The position numbers and the translations under genes are program-made. The notes below the pieces were generated by a model. The model was not told the DNA's origin and did no database searches. It saw only the letters and a program-made list of their open reading frames with translations. This document shows positions 1-10,214 of a DNA stretch of 64,000 bases, piece by piece; position 1 is the stretch's first letter, and each line of letters begins with the position of its first letter. Origin of the DNA: Dechloromonas aromatica (nom. nud.) (lineage in GTDB: Bacteria; Pseudomonadota; Gammaproteobacteria; Burkholderiales; Rhodocyclaceae); contig JAFIHA010000064.1 in NCBI GenBank assembly GCA_017848965.1, forward strand, positions 1 through 64,000, read 5' to 3'.

Positions 1-1092
1 AACATGAACGCCAACGAGGTCATCGCCAACCGGGCCCTGGAAATCATGGGCCATGCCAAGGGCGAGTACCAGCACCTGCACCCCAACCAGCACGTGAACA
101 TGAGTCAGTCCACCAACGACGTGTACCCGTCGGCTCTGAAGCTGGCCACCTACGTCGGCATCTTCCGCCTGGTGGACGCCCTGGCCTACCTGCGCCGCAC
201 CTTCGAGCGCAAGGCCGAGGAATTCAAGGACGTGCTGAAGATGGGCCGCACCCAATTGCAGGACGCGGTGCCCATGACCCTGGGCCAGGAATTCTCCACC
301 TACGCCGTGATGCTGGGCGAGGACGAGGAGCGGCTGAAGGAAGCCGCCCTCTTGATCCGGGAAATCAACCTGGGGGCCACCGCCATCGGCACCGGCATCA
401 ATGCCCACCCGGACTACGCCCCCCTGGTCTGCCGTCTGCTGGCCGAAGCCAGTGGCGTGCCGGTCATCACCGCCCCCAACCTGGTGGAGGCGACCCAGGA
501 CTGCGGCTCCTTCGTGCAGCTTTCCGGCGTCCTCAAGCGCGTCGCGGTGAAGCTGTCCAAGACCTGCAACGACCTGCGCCTGCTCTCCTCCGGCCCCCGC
601 GCCGGCTTCGGCGAGATCAACCTGCCGCCGCGCCAGGCCGGCTCCTCCATCATGCCGGGCAAGGTCAATCCGGTGATCCCGGAAGTGGTCAACCAGATTG
701 CCTTCGAAGTGATCGGCAACGACGTCACCATCACCATGGCGGCGGAGGGCGGCCAACTGCAGTTGAACGCTTTCGAACCGATCATCGCCCACAGCCTGTT
801 CAAGAGCATCGAACACCTGGCCGCCGGCTGCCGCACGCTGACCGCCCATTGCGTGCGCGGCATCACCGCCAACCGCGAGCTGCTGGCCGAGCGAGTACGC
901 ACTTCGGCCGGTCTGGCCACCGCGCTGAACCCGCACATCGGCTACGAGAACGCCACCCGGGTCGCCCAGGAGGCGCTGCGCAGCGGTCGCGGCGTCGCCG
1001 AGCTGGTCGAGGAGATGGGCCTGATGGACCGCGCACAACTGGCCGCCGTCCTGGCGCCCGAAGTGCTGACCGCGCCGCGCCGGCCGGGCTGA
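1..1092 (+). CDS. aspA: Aspartate ammonia-lyase (aspartase), 5'-truncated by window edge
   Basis: Cytoplasmic enzyme that reversibly deaminates L-aspartate to fumarate and ammonia. The reading frame is open from base 1, so the N-terminal part lies outside the window; an internal ATG at base 4 is not the start. The fumarase/aspartase signature GSSIMPGKVNP is present. The surrounding GRTQLQDAVPMTLGQEF and the stretch from EVVNQIAFEVIGNDVTITMAAE to QLQLNAFEP follow aspartase rather than fumarase C. The C-terminal domain ends normally. It lies 101 bp before a C4-dicarboxylate sensor kinase gene on the same strand, consistent with fumarate/aspartate metabolism. A GC-rich palindrome without a T-run follows near 1130-1152. 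Confidence 0.93.
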   Translation, partial: NMNANEVIANRALEIMGHAKGEYQHLHPNQHVNMSQSTNDVYPSALKLATYVGIFRLVDALAYLRRTFERKAEEFKDVLKMGRTQLQDAVPMTLGQEFSTYAVMLGEDEERLKEAALLIREINLGATAIGTGINAHPDYAPLVCRLLAEASGVPVITAPNLVEATQDCGSFVQLSGVLKRVAVKLSKTCNDLRLLSSGPRAGFGEINLPPRQAGSSIMPGKVNPVIPEVVNQIAFEVIGNDVTITMAAEGGQLQLNAFEPIIAHSLFKSIEHLAAGCRTLTAHCVRGITANRELLAERVRTSAGLATALNPHIGYENATRVAQEALRSGRGVAELVEEMGLMDRAQLAAVLAPEVLTAPRRPG

Positions 1093-1193
1093 GGTCGATG
1101 CCGGCAACCGGATGTGCTACTGCCCGTCACGCCGCCCGCCGCGGCGGGCGGGTGTTCAGCCGTACAATGCCCATTCCCTGAGCCCGTCCCGTC

Positions 1194-3103
1194 ATGCCGG
1201 ATTCCGCCGCCCAACTGCCCACCCCCTTGCCCCGCCCGCACCGTCTGCTCGGACTGGCGGCGCTGCTGGTCGCTTTCCTGGCGCTGGCCCTGTTTTCCTA
1301 CCGGCTTTCCGAGCATTACGGGATTGCCGAAATGCGCGAGGCGGCCTCGCACCAGCTCGACATCCTCGGCGCCGCGATTGACAGCGAGGTCACCCGCCAC
1401 GCCTCGATTCCCAGCGCCGTCGAACTCAACGCCGACATCGTCGCCCTGCTGCGCGGCCCGAGCGAGGGGCAGGACATCCTGCAGGCCGAGGCCAACAGCT
1501 TCCTGCAGAAGCTCAACGATCATCTCGGCGGGCCGGCGATCTTCGTCCTCGACACCAGCGGTACCGTCGTCGCCTCCAGCGACTGGATCTTCTCCGACAA
1601 CCTGCTCGGCTCGGACCTCTCCTACATGCCCTTCTTCCGCGATGCGGTGCGCGGTACGCCGGCTCGCCACTACGCGGTTGACCACATCCGGCACGAGCCG
1701 GGCTACTACTTCGCGCTGCCGATCCGCGACGAAGCGCAGGAATGGAAGGTGATCGGCGTCGCCGTCGTCAAATCCGGCATCCGCGAGGTCGAGCGGCGCT
1801 GGCTGGCGCAGGAGGCGCCGGCGCTGATCGTCGACCGCAACGACGTCGTGCTGCTCGCTTCGCCGCCGGAATGGCGCTACGCGACCTTGCGCCCGCAGGC
1901 CCGCGACGTCCTCAACCGTCTCGGCCGGCAACAGTTCGCCGGCCAGCCGCTGGGCGAGATCAGCCTCGACATCGATCTCGCCGGTGCCGACGAAGGACGC
2001 ATCGTCCGCCTGCCCAAGCACCTGCGCGACGACGTCGCGCCGGCGCAGGGCGCGCGCCCCTACCTGGCGATGTCGCGCCACCTCTCCGGCACCGCCTGGC
2101 GCATCGTCGTCTTTTCCGACCTGCGGCCGGTCGGCATCCAGGCGGCGACGCATGCCGCGCTCAGCGTCGCTGCCCTCGGCTGCCTGCTGCTCGGCGTCCT
2201 GTACACCCGCCAGCGCCGCCGCCTGGCGCGCGGCCGCGAGGAGGCGCGGGCGATGCTCGAACGCGCCAACCAGGAACTCGAACGCAAGGTCGAGGAGCGC
2301 ACCGCCGACCTGTCGGAGGCGGTCGCCGGGCTGCAGCGCGAAGTGCAGGAGCGCCAGCGCGCCGAGCAGACGCTGCGCGCCGCCCAGGACGAGCTGGTGC
2401 AGGCGGCCAAGCTGGCCGTCCTCGGCCAGATGGCGACCGGCGTCACCCATGAACTGAGCCAGCCGCTTGGCGCCATCCGCACGCTGTCGGCCAACGCCGC
2501 CGAATTCATGCGCCGCGGCGACCAGGCGACGGCCGAGCGCAACCTCGCCATCGTCGAGCAGTTGACCGAGCAGATGGGCAACATCATCGGGCCGCTCAAA
2601 ACCTTTGCCCGCAAGTCGCCGGCGGTGTCGAGCGCGGTCGATGTGGCGCAGGCGGTGGATAGCGCGCTGTTCCTCTTCGAGTCGCGCCTGAAGAAGGAGG
2701 GCGTCAGCGTCACGCGCGGCATCGAAGTCGGGCGCAGCATCGCCTGGTGCGACCGCAACCGCCTGCAGCAGGTGCTGGTCAACCTGATCGGCAACGCTCT
2801 CGATGCGATGCGCGAGGAGCCGGTGCGCCGCTTGAGCTTCAGCGTCGATGTCGCCAGCTCGGGGATGCTGGCGCTGGCCGTCAGCGACAGCGGCTACGGC
2901 TTTTCCGAAGAGGCGCTGGCCCACCTGTTCGAACCTTTCTTCACCACCAAGCAGCCGGGCGAGGGCCTTGGTCTGGGGCTGACCATTTCGCGCGATATAC
3001 TGCGCGACTTCGGCGGCGACCTGATGGCCGGCCCGGCGCCGGGCGGCGGCGCCCGCTTCGTCGTCATGCTGCCGCCGCTGCCGTCGCTCAACCGGGGAAC
3101 GCC

Positions 3104-3107
<4 letters not shown>
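1194..3107 (+). CDS. dctB: DctB-type sensor histidine kinase, C4-dicarboxylate sensing
   Basis: Membrane histidine kinase of 637 aa. One membrane segment lies near residues 17-36 and a second near 315-336, enclosing a periplasmic sensor of the DctB/double-Cache type. A coiled coil of the form ELERKVEERTADL follows, then the HisKA box with the phospho-accepting His near residue 419 (GVTHELSQPLGAIRTL), the N-box (NRLQQVLVNLIGNALDA) and G-boxes (GLGLGLTISRDIL) at the C-terminus. The stop overlaps the next start in an ATGA, so kinase and regulator are translationally coupled. The family senses C4-dicarboxylates such as succinate, fumarate and malate; the ligand here is inferred from family and from the adjacent aspA. 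Confidence 0.9.
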
Positions 3108-4423
<1,316 letters not shown>

Positions 4424-4456
4424 TGCCTCTCCCTCCAGACGACACGGACGAATGCG

Positions 4457-4792
4457 ATGATCGTGACCTTCGAATCGAGCGAAACCGGCGAAGTGCTGAT
4501 GTACGCAGAAACGGCGAAGACCCTGCTGGACATCGTCGGCAAGGCGACCACCGCGCGCGGCGTGTTCACGCCGCCGGAAATGCTGCCGGCGGCGGCGAAA
4601 CTGCAGGCGGCGGTAGCCGAGGCGCGGCGTCAGGCCGCCGCTTTGCCGGAAGAGGAAGACGAGGAAGACAAGAGCAAGCCCTTGCCGGTCAGCCTGCCGC
4701 AACGCGCCTGGCCGCTGATCGACATGCTCGAGCGTACCGCCAAGGCCGGGCCGGAAGCCCACATCATGTGGACGGCGGCGGCCGATTTCTGA
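4457..4792 (+). CDS. DUF1840 domain-containing protein
   Basis: Small soluble protein of 111 aa. The N-terminus (MIVTFESSETGEVLMYAETA) and the tail (HIMWTAAADF) match the DUF1840 family, found mostly in Beta- and Gammaproteobacteria and without a known function. The middle carries an acidic stretch (LPEEEDEEDKSK). It starts 33 bp after dctD and may be read from the same transcript. Its stop codon sits inside a hairpin shared with the convergent gene on the other strand. Confidence 0.82.
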   Translation: MIVTFESSETGEVLMYAETAKTLLDIVGKATTARGVFTPPEMLPAAAKLQAAVAEARRQAAALPEEEDEEDKSKPLPVSLPQRAWPLIDMLERTAKAGPEAHIMWTAAADF

Positions 4793-4807
4793 GCGGAGCG
4801 CTCAGAA
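4787..4807. terminator. Symmetric hairpin covering both convergent stop codons
   Basis: Perfect 9-bp stem TTCTGAGCG/CGCTCAGAA with loop GAG. It contains the TGA of the plus-strand DUF1840 gene and the TGA of the minus-strand gene that ends at 4802. No T-run follows on either strand, so it may stop RNA polymerase weakly, protect 3' ends or do nothing. Confidence 0.35.
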
Positions 4808-5371
4808 CAGCTCGATATCGTCGTTCTTGTCCTTCATCTCGGCCATGAAGCGTTCGATCGCTTCCTGGACCGGGACGCCGTTCATCACCGCGTCGAACAT
4901 GGCGACTTCCTCGCGCGTCGAGTACTTGCCCTTGATCCGGTTCTGCAGCGCCACCCACTCACCCGGGTTGTAGAGACGGGCCGGTTCGCCGACCAGGTCG
5001 CTCAGTTCGCCCAGGCTGAGGCCGACGTGAGCGAGGCGCTGGACCAGCTTGTCGTAGAACTGGAAGGCGATGATCGCCTGATGCATCATGCCGGACACGT
5101 TGCTGGCGGCAGCCAGCAGCTCGTTGCGGGTTTCACCGGGCTGCCCGGTTTCCGGCAGGCCTTCGACCTTGCCGGCGATTTCCTGCATGCAGCCGGCCAT
5201 CGCCGTGAAGGAGCGGGTCAGCACGTCGACCGAGGCATTGCTGTCCTTCATCGCGTGCTCGATCTGCACCGCGGCAAGTTCGAGCATGAGGACGGTTTCG
5301 CGGACCTGGCTCCAGTTCAGGTCGGGATTGTGGGCGGAGGTACCGCGCGGCGGGAGGGTCTTCTCGGTCAT
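4802..5371 (-). CDS. Conserved hypothetical helical protein with CheZ-like D-x3-Q motif
   Basis: Soluble protein of 189 aa, predicted mostly helical, with no signal peptide. I do not recognise a named family with confidence. Residues 103-113 (FQFYDKLVQRL) resemble the CheZ active-site helix, in which an Asp and a Gln four residues on catalyse CheY-P dephosphorylation; here these would be Asp107 and Gln111. The C-terminus ends DDIELF, and CheZ also ends in a short acidic/aromatic tail that binds CheY. No chemotaxis genes are nearby. A phosphatase role is only an hypothesis; the protein could equally be a structural helical bundle. Confidence 0.6.
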   Translation of the reverse strand: MTEKTLPPRGTSAHNPDLNWSQVRETVLMLELAAVQIEHAMKDSNASVDVLTRSFTAMAGCMQEIAGKVEGLPETGQPGETRNELLAAASNVSGMMHQAIIAFQFYDKLVQRLAHVGLSLGELSDLVGEPARLYNPGEWVALQNRIKGKYSTREEVAMFDAVMNGVPVQEAIERFMAEMKDKNDDIELF

Positions 5372-5410
5372 TGTTCTTTCCTGTCGGCCTGGCGCCGACT
5401 ATAGCGCAAT

Positions 5411-5773
5411 TCAGTCAGCCCGTTCCAGCACCACGTAGTGCTTGCGCACGGCTTCGAGGACGGTGAAGCTGCCGCTGAATCCGGCCGGAATGACGCCCGC
5501 CTCGCCGGGTCCGAATTCGGCGCTGTTGCCGTCGTTGTCGGCGATCCGGACGCGGCCTTCGATGATGCAGAAGAACTCGTCCTTGTTCTCGCCGAAGGCG
5601 ATGCGCCAGGCGCCCGGTTCGCAGGCCCAGACGCCGGCGGTCAGGTCGCCCCGCGGCGCCGCGAAATGCTCGTGCGTGGTGCGCAGCGGGTTGCCTTCGA
5701 GCAAGCGCTCGGGGCGTGGCCGGTCGTATTCCGGGGCGGGCGACTGGCGGGAGAAGACGGTCAGTTGGGGCAT
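5411..5773 (-). CDS. Cupin-domain protein
   Basis: Protein of 120 aa starting MPQLTVFSRQ. The frame is open further upstream, but only this start gives a normal cupin length. A small beta-barrel pattern is visible: GVWACEPGAWRIAF, then ENKDEFFCIIEGRVRIADNDG (cupin motif 1 region), then FGPGEAGVIPAGFSGSFTVLE (motif 2 region). It resembles the cupin_3 (DUF861, EutQ-like) family of small cupins with few metal ligands. No substrate can be named. It lies between an unknown gene and a divergently placed amidase. Confidence 0.75.
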   Translation of the reverse strand: MPQLTVFSRQSPAPEYDRPRPERLLEGNPLRTTHEHFAAPRGDLTAGVWACEPGAWRIAFGENKDEFFCIIEGRVRIADNDGNSAEFGPGEAGVIPAGFSGSFTVLEAVRKHYVVLERAD

Positions 5774-5864
5774 GGCGATGCGGGTTGGGGGCGGGGTGGG
5801 CATTTTAAGCCTAGGGTGTCGTCGCGGGCTGGGCCGGCGGGCGATTTGCCGCGATAATCGGCGC

Positions 5865-6566
5865 ATGCGCCTGCCGATTCTCTGCTTGTTCCTGTTGTCC
5901 ACCGCAAACGTCTTTGCCGCTGCGATCGCCGTCGATGTCGGCCACGGCGTGCGCGATACCGGCGCCATCTCGGCGCGCGGCCGCGCCGAATTCGACTTCA
6001 ACCGCGATTTCGCCGGCGTCCTCGCCGAACGCCTCGAAGCCGGCGGCCAGCAGGTACGCCGGGTCAATTTCGACGGCGCCATCGGCAGCCTGGCGGCGCG
6101 CCCGCAAGCCGCCGCCGGCAGCGATTTCTTCATCTCCATCCACCACGATTCGATCGGCGAGGCCTGGCTGCTGCCGTGGACCTGGGAAGGCGTCGAGCGC
6201 ACCCACACCGAGGCCAAGCGCGGTTACGGCCTGTTCGTTTCGGCGGCCAATCCGGATCTGCCGACCAGCCTGCTCTGTGCTTCGACGATGGGGGCGATGC
6301 TGCGTCGCGCCGGCTTCGTGCCGAGCGACTGGCACGGCCGCCGGCACGTCGCGGCCGACGCGCGGAACGGCGTCTGGTACTACGACAACCTGGTCGTCCT
6401 CTACCGCACGACGCTGCCGGCGGTGCTGTTCGAGGCCGGCGTCATCAAGCACAAGGACGAGGAGCTGGAACTGCTCGATCCGGCGCGTCAGGCGCGCATG
6501 GCCGACGCCTTGGCGACCGGGTTGGCCGCCTGCCTGCAAGTCAAAGAAATACCGGCTCCGGACTGA
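5865..6566 (+). CDS. N-acetylmuramoyl-L-alanine amidase (Amidase_3)
   Basis: Exported cell-wall hydrolase of 233 aa that cleaves the amide bond between MurNAc and the peptide stem. An N-terminal signal peptide ([20 protein letters not shown]) is followed directly by the zinc-binding amidase_3 fold: the first His in [11 protein letters not shown], the central FISIHHDS, and a C-terminal catalytic Glu in [15 protein letters not shown]. It lacks the AMIN domain of AmiC. The start at 5865 puts the signal peptide at the N-terminus; the longer frame upstream overlaps the cupin gene. The 3' end overlaps convergent murB by 26 bp. Confidence 0.85.
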   Translation: MRLPILCLFLLSTANVFAAAIAVDVGHGVRDTGAISARGRAEFDFNRDFAGVLAERLEAGGQQVRRVNFDGAIGSLAARPQAAAGSDFFISIHHDSIGEAWLLPWTWEGVERTHTEAKRGYGLFVSAANPDLPTSLLCASTMGAMLRRAGFVPSDWHGRRHVAADARNGVWYYDNLVVLYRTTLPAVLFEAGVIKHKDEELELLDPARQARMADALATGLAACLQVKEIPAPD

Positions 6567-7554
6567 GTTCGATAGCGAATTTCTCGCGCACCGCCGCCTG
6601 CACCGCGGCCATCGTCCGCCGCACGTCGGCGCCGGTCGCGCCGCCCCGATTGACCAGGACCAGCGCCTGCTTCTCGTACATGCCGACCGGACCGAGCGCC
6701 TTGCCCTTCCAGCCAGCCTGCTCGATCAGCCAACCGGCGGCCAGCTTGACCCGGCCGTCCGGCTGCGCGTAACAGGGCAGCGCCGGATGCTGTGCTTTCA
6801 GCGCCTCGGCGACGCTGCGCTCGACCACCGGGTTGTGGAAGAAGCTGCCGGCGTTCGGCGTCAGCGCCGGATCGGGCAGCTTGCGCTGGCGCACGGCGAT
6901 CACCGCGTCGGCAACATCGCTGGCGCCGGGTTCGGCGATGCCGCGGGCGGCGAGTTCCTGGCGCAGGTCGGCGTAGCCGATGTTCGCCTGCCAGGCCTTG
7001 GCCAGCCGGAAGACGACCGAGACGATGGCGATCCGCCCGTCAAGGTGCCAGCCCCGTTGCTTGAACAGGCTGTCGCGGTAGGCGAAGCGGCAGGCCTCGC
7101 GGTCGAGCGTGAAAAACACCCGTTTCTCGAAATCCCAGGCCGTCACCGAATCCAGGCGCTCGCCGACTTCCAGCCCGTAGGCGCCGATGTTCTGCACCGG
7201 CGCAGCACCGACCGTGCCCGGGATCAGCGACAGGTTTTCCAGCCCCGGCCAGCCCAGCGCCAGCGTCCATTGCACGAAGTCATGCCAGTTCTCGCCAGCG
7301 CCGGCCTCGATATAGAAAGCTTCGTCATCCTCGCGCAACAGCCGCTTGCCGGCGATCGCCATGTGCAGCAACAGCCCCGGAAAATCGCCGGTAAGCACCA
7401 GGTTGCTGCCGCCGCCGAGGACGAAACGGCGCTCGCCCGGCGGCACCGCAGCCAGTTGGGCCGGATCGGTCACCTTCAGGTAATGCGCCGCGCGGCCGGG
7501 CAGGGCGAGGGTGTTGAAGGGGGTGAGGTCGATGGCGGTGTTAAGCTGCTGCAT
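6541..7554 (-). CDS. murB: UDP-N-acetylenolpyruvoylglucosamine reductase
   Basis: Flavoenzyme of 337 aa that reduces UDP-GlcNAc-enolpyruvate to UDP-MurNAc with NADPH, the second committed step of peptidoglycan precursor synthesis. FAD-binding motifs are visible: [10 protein letters not shown] near residue 45, and [24 protein letters not shown] in the centre. The substrate domain contains FRYRDS-like FAYRDSLFK and [12 protein letters not shown], whose Ser is the proton donor in the family. The C-terminal [29 protein letters not shown] block is typical of the E. coli-type (type I) enzyme. It is convergent with an amidase gene that acts on the same polymer. Confidence 0.95.
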   Translation of the reverse strand: MQQLNTAIDLTPFNTLALPGRAAHYLKVTDPAQLAAVPPGERRFVLGGGSNLVLTGDFPGLLLHMAIAGKRLLREDDEAFYIEAGAGENWHDFVQWTLALGWPGLENLSLIPGTVGAAPVQNIGAYGLEVGERLDSVTAWDFEKRVFFTLDREACRFAYRDSLFKQRGWHLDGRIAIVSVVFRLAKAWQANIGYADLRQELAARGIAEPGASDVADAVIAVRQRKLPDPALTPNAGSFFHNPVVERSVAEALKAQHPALPCYAQPDGRVKLAAGWLIEQAGWKGKALGPVGMYEKQALVLVNRGGATGADVRRTMAAVQAAVREKFAIELSPEPVFL

Positions 7555-7563
7555 CTGCCCGAA

Positions 7564-8226
7564 TCAACCGACACTGTAAGGCGCAGTATCCTGAAGCAGC
7601 GTCAGTTGGGCTTCGCGAGCAGCTTTGCGTTCGCTCAAAATGTGCTCGCCGACGGTTTCCGGAACTTCGTTACCCCAGTTCTGCCAGCCTTCGCGCCGAT
7701 GCCGGGCGAACAGTTCCAAGTAGGGGCCGGGGCTACAGGATTCCACGATGTCGTAGAATTCGTCCGGTTTGCGCGAATGCTCGCGTTTTTGCGTGGCGAG
7801 GAAATTGACCTGGCGGCGTCCGGGCGGCAGCGTGCGCATGCTGCCGCGAATGCCGAAGAGCACCAGTTCGGTGACGTTGCGGAAGTAGAAACCGACACCG
7901 CGTCCGTCCGGACCGCCGTCCTTGCGGATTTTGTGCCAGACGATGTTCGATTTGTAGGTGAATCCCCAGGCCTGCATCACCGCCAACCCTTCGGCCAGCA
8001 GCGCATTCGGCACCCACAGGTAGAGGTGGCTGGCGGGGGCGGCAGCGTCGGCGACCGGAATTGCCTTGATATCGTCCAGCGTCAACGTTGGGTAACGGGA
8101 AAGGCGCTTGTGTTCCGGCGCCATCTTGCCGGTCCGGTTCTGGAACTGCCAGGGCGGATCAGCCAGGATGGTGCTGAATTGCCCGGTGATCGAGGACTTG
8201 AAATCTTCTGCTGCCGTCGGCTGCAT
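7564..8226 (-). CDS. MT-A70 family DNA methyltransferase (adenine), modification partner
   Basis: Protein of 220 aa. The catalytic motif DPPW (in ILADPPWQFQ) marks an N6-adenine methyltransferase of the MT-A70 clade. Further family blocks are HLYLWVPNALLAEGLAVMQAWGF, IVWHKIRKDG and GRGVGFYFRNVTELVLFG, with the AdoMet-binding block KPDEFYDIVES and the C-terminal YLELFARHRREGWQNWGNE. I chose the ATG at 8226 because a strong GAGGAGG ribosome site sits just before it; a longer frame would run into the upstream gene. The start follows the nuclease stop by one base, so the two are coupled. It most likely methylates the recognition site of that nuclease; the site itself cannot be read from sequence. 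Confidence 0.85.
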   Translation of the reverse strand: MQPTAAEDFKSSITGQFSTILADPPWQFQNRTGKMAPEHKRLSRYPTLTLDDIKAIPVADAAAPASHLYLWVPNALLAEGLAVMQAWGFTYKSNIVWHKIRKDGGPDGRGVGFYFRNVTELVLFGIRGSMRTLPPGRRQVNFLATQKREHSRKPDEFYDIVESCSPGPYLELFARHRREGWQNWGNEVPETVGEHILSERKAAREAQLTLLQDTAPYSVG

Positions 8227-8227
8227 C

Positions 8228-8818
8228 TCAGCAGTCCTCCTCGTAAAGTGATTTGCGGATGCCGAAGACGAGCAAGGGGCATCCGCCACCGCCACCACCC
8301 TGGATGCGGGGGAGCAGTTTGCCTATGTGCGTTGTCGAGGAACCATACGACGTGCCGCGGCCCAGTTCGTCGAAAATGTCCTGCAGTTCGTCGCAGCGGG
8401 TCACGATGATGCCGACGCTAACTACGCGCAGATCGAAGAGTAGGCGGAAATTGTTGAGATCCCGGTCAAAGAACGGGTCCTTGTTGTTCCACTCGATTTC
8501 CAGCGCAACCCGGTTCTTGAAGCAGTCGACCTTGTGGGTCGGTGAATCGAGGCTGACCCCATCAACCACCATCTTGGTGTCGAAGCCTTTCTCCTGCCAG
8601 CCGAGTTTGCCGAGGGCGCCATCGAAGGCTTCGGCAACTTTGGATTTACGGCCGCCGCCAACGGTAAGCCAGCTTTTCAACAAACGGAAATCGCTCAGCA
8701 CACCGACGATTTCCTGCCATTCGTCCGGAAAATCCTGCTTCAGGATGGCGCACGCGTGTTTCCATTCGTGCACTTCGTAATGCTCGCGGATGAAGGAGGG
8801 CAGGAGGTCAAGACTCAT
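8228..8818 (-). CDS. BglII-family type II restriction endonuclease
   Basis: Protein of 196 aa resembling the BglII/BstYI nuclease family. In BglII the active site is Asp84, Glu93 and Gln95 (D-x8-E-x-Q). Here Asp98, Glu107 and Glu109 lie with identical spacing in VDCFKNRVALEIEW, followed by NNKDPFFDRDLNNFRLLFDLRVVSVGIIVTR, which is the best conserved part of the family. A Gly-rich stretch (GGGGGG, 174-179) precedes the C-terminal strand. The downstream gene encodes an adenine methyltransferase, making a two-gene restriction-modification system with R before M. The ribosome site before 8818 is weak, which would keep nuclease synthesis low compared with the methyltransferase. Confidence 0.8.
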   Translation of the reverse strand: MSLDLLPSFIREHYEVHEWKHACAILKQDFPDEWQEIVGVLSDFRLLKSWLTVGGGRKSKVAEAFDGALGKLGWQEKGFDTKMVVDGVSLDSPTHKVDCFKNRVALEIEWNNKDPFFDRDLNNFRLLFDLRVVSVGIIVTRCDELQDIFDELGRGTSYGSSTTHIGKLLPRIQGGGGGGCPLLVFGIRKSLYEEDC

Positions 8819-8882
8819 GGCGCCATTCTATCAGCCGGCCGGAGCATGGCGTCGGCCTGGAAGGGGAAAAAGCGCCGCAGGG

Positions 8883-10214
8883 TCAGTGTGCCCGGAAGCC
8901 TTCGGCGCTGATGCCGTGGCGGGTGAGCTTGTCGTAGAGCGTCTTCTTCGGCACCTGCAGGGCTTCGGCTGCCTGGGCGACGTTGCCGGCGTTGGCCTGC
9001 AGCGCCGCTTCGATGGCGCGTCGCTCGGCGGCGTCGACCTGGGCGCTCAGCGAACTGGCCGCCGGACCGCTAACGGGACTGGCGAGGCCGTCGGGCAGGC
9101 CGAGCGCCCAGCGGTTGGCGACGTTCTTCAGTTCGCGCACGTTGCCCGGCCAGTCGTGCGCCTGCCAGCGCGCCAGGTCGGCCGGCGTCCAGCTGGCCGG
9201 TGGGCGCTGGTAGCGCTGGGCGGCTTCCTGGAGGAAGGCGGCGATGAGCAGCGGAATGTCGTCGCGCCGTTCGCGCAGCGGCGGCAGGTCGATGCTGACG
9301 ACGTTCAGGCGGTAGTAGATGTCGGCGCGGAACTGGCCGGCGTCGGCCAGCGCCTTGAGGTCGGCCTTGCTGGCGGCGACGACGCGGCAATCGACGGCAA
9401 TGCTCTGGTTGCTGCCCAGGCGTTCGACGCTGCGTTCCTGCAGCACGCGCAGCAGCTTGACCTGGAGGGCGAGCGGCATCGATTCGATCTCGTCGAGGAA
9501 GAGCGTGCCGCCGTCGGCGTGTTCGATGCGGCCGACGCGCCGCTTGCCGGCGCCGGTGAAGGCACCCGCTTCGTGGCCGAAGAGTTCGCTCTCGAAGACG
9601 CTTTCCGGTAGCGCCGAGCAGTTGACCGCGACGAAAGGCCCGCGCCGGCCGCTGGCGTCGTGGATGGCGCGGGCGACGACTTCCTTGCCGCTGCCCGTTT
9701 CGCCGTTGATCAGGATGTCCACGCCGGTTGGCGCCAGCGTGCCGATCAACTGGCGGATGGCCTGGATCGCCGGCGTCTCGCCGATCAGCGCGCTAAGGCC
9801 GGCGGCGTGCAGTTGTTCCTTGAGCTGGCGGTTCTCGACCAGCAGGGCGCGTTTCTCAAGAGCGCTACGGACAGCGGCGATCAGCCGTTCGGAGGGAAAG
9901 GGTTTCTCGATGAAGTCGTGGGCGCCGTTACGCATCGCTTCGACCGCCATGGCCACGTCGCCGTGGCCGGTGACGAGCAGAACCGGCAGCTCGCGGTCGA
10001 ACTGGCGCAGCTCGCGCAACAGCGTCAGGCCGTCGCGGCCGGGCAGGCGGATGTCGCTGACGACGGCCGCCGGGCGCGTCGTGGCCAGCGCGGCGAGCAT
10101 GCTTTCGGCGTCGGCGAAGCCACGCACCGGGATGTCGGCAATCGCCAGCGCCTGCTCGCAACCCTTGCGCACGGCGGCGTCGTCCTCGATCAGGAAGACC
10201 GGCGCCTCAGCCAC
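8883..10214 (-). CDS. DctD-like sigma-54-dependent response regulator (second copy)
   Basis: NtrC-class activator of 443 aa, paralogous to the regulator at 3104-4423. Receiver domain with Asp54 (VSDIRLPG), AAA+ domain with GETGSGKE (171-178) and GAFTGA (217-222), and a C-terminal helix-turn-helix (NVAQAAEALQVPKKTLYDKL). Its start overlaps the end of the isomerase gene by 8 bp. It is the last gene of the TAXI-TRAP operon and very probably activates the sigma-54 promoter at the head of that operon, near 15865. Confidence 0.92.
   Translation of the reverse strand: MAEAPVFLIEDDAAVRKGCEQALAIADIPVRGFADAESMLAALATTRPAAVVSDIRLPGRDGLTLLRELRQFDRELPVLLVTGHGDVAMAVEAMRNGAHDFIEKPFPSERLIAAVRSALEKRALLVENRQLKEQLHAAGLSALIGETPAIQAIRQLIGTLAPTGVDILINGETGSGKEVVARAIHDASGRRGPFVAVNCSALPESVFESELFGHEAGAFTGAGKRRVGRIEHADGGTLFLDEIESMPLALQVKLLRVLQERSVERLGSNQSIAVDCRVVAASKADLKALADAGQFRADIYYRLNVVSIDLPPLRERRDDIPLLIAAFLQEAAQRYQRPPASWTPADLARWQAHDWPGNVRELKNVANRWALGLPDGLASPVSGPAASSLSAQVDAAERRAIEAALQANAGNVAQAAEALQVPKKTLYDKLTRHGISAEGFRAH

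Noticed and set aside
1129..1152. Terminator after aspA
   Set aside because: A GC-rich palindrome is present but no T-run follows; too weak to call.
942..2924. Minus-strand 660-codon frame opposite dctB
   Set aside because: Antisense shadow of aspA and dctB with no recognisable domain.
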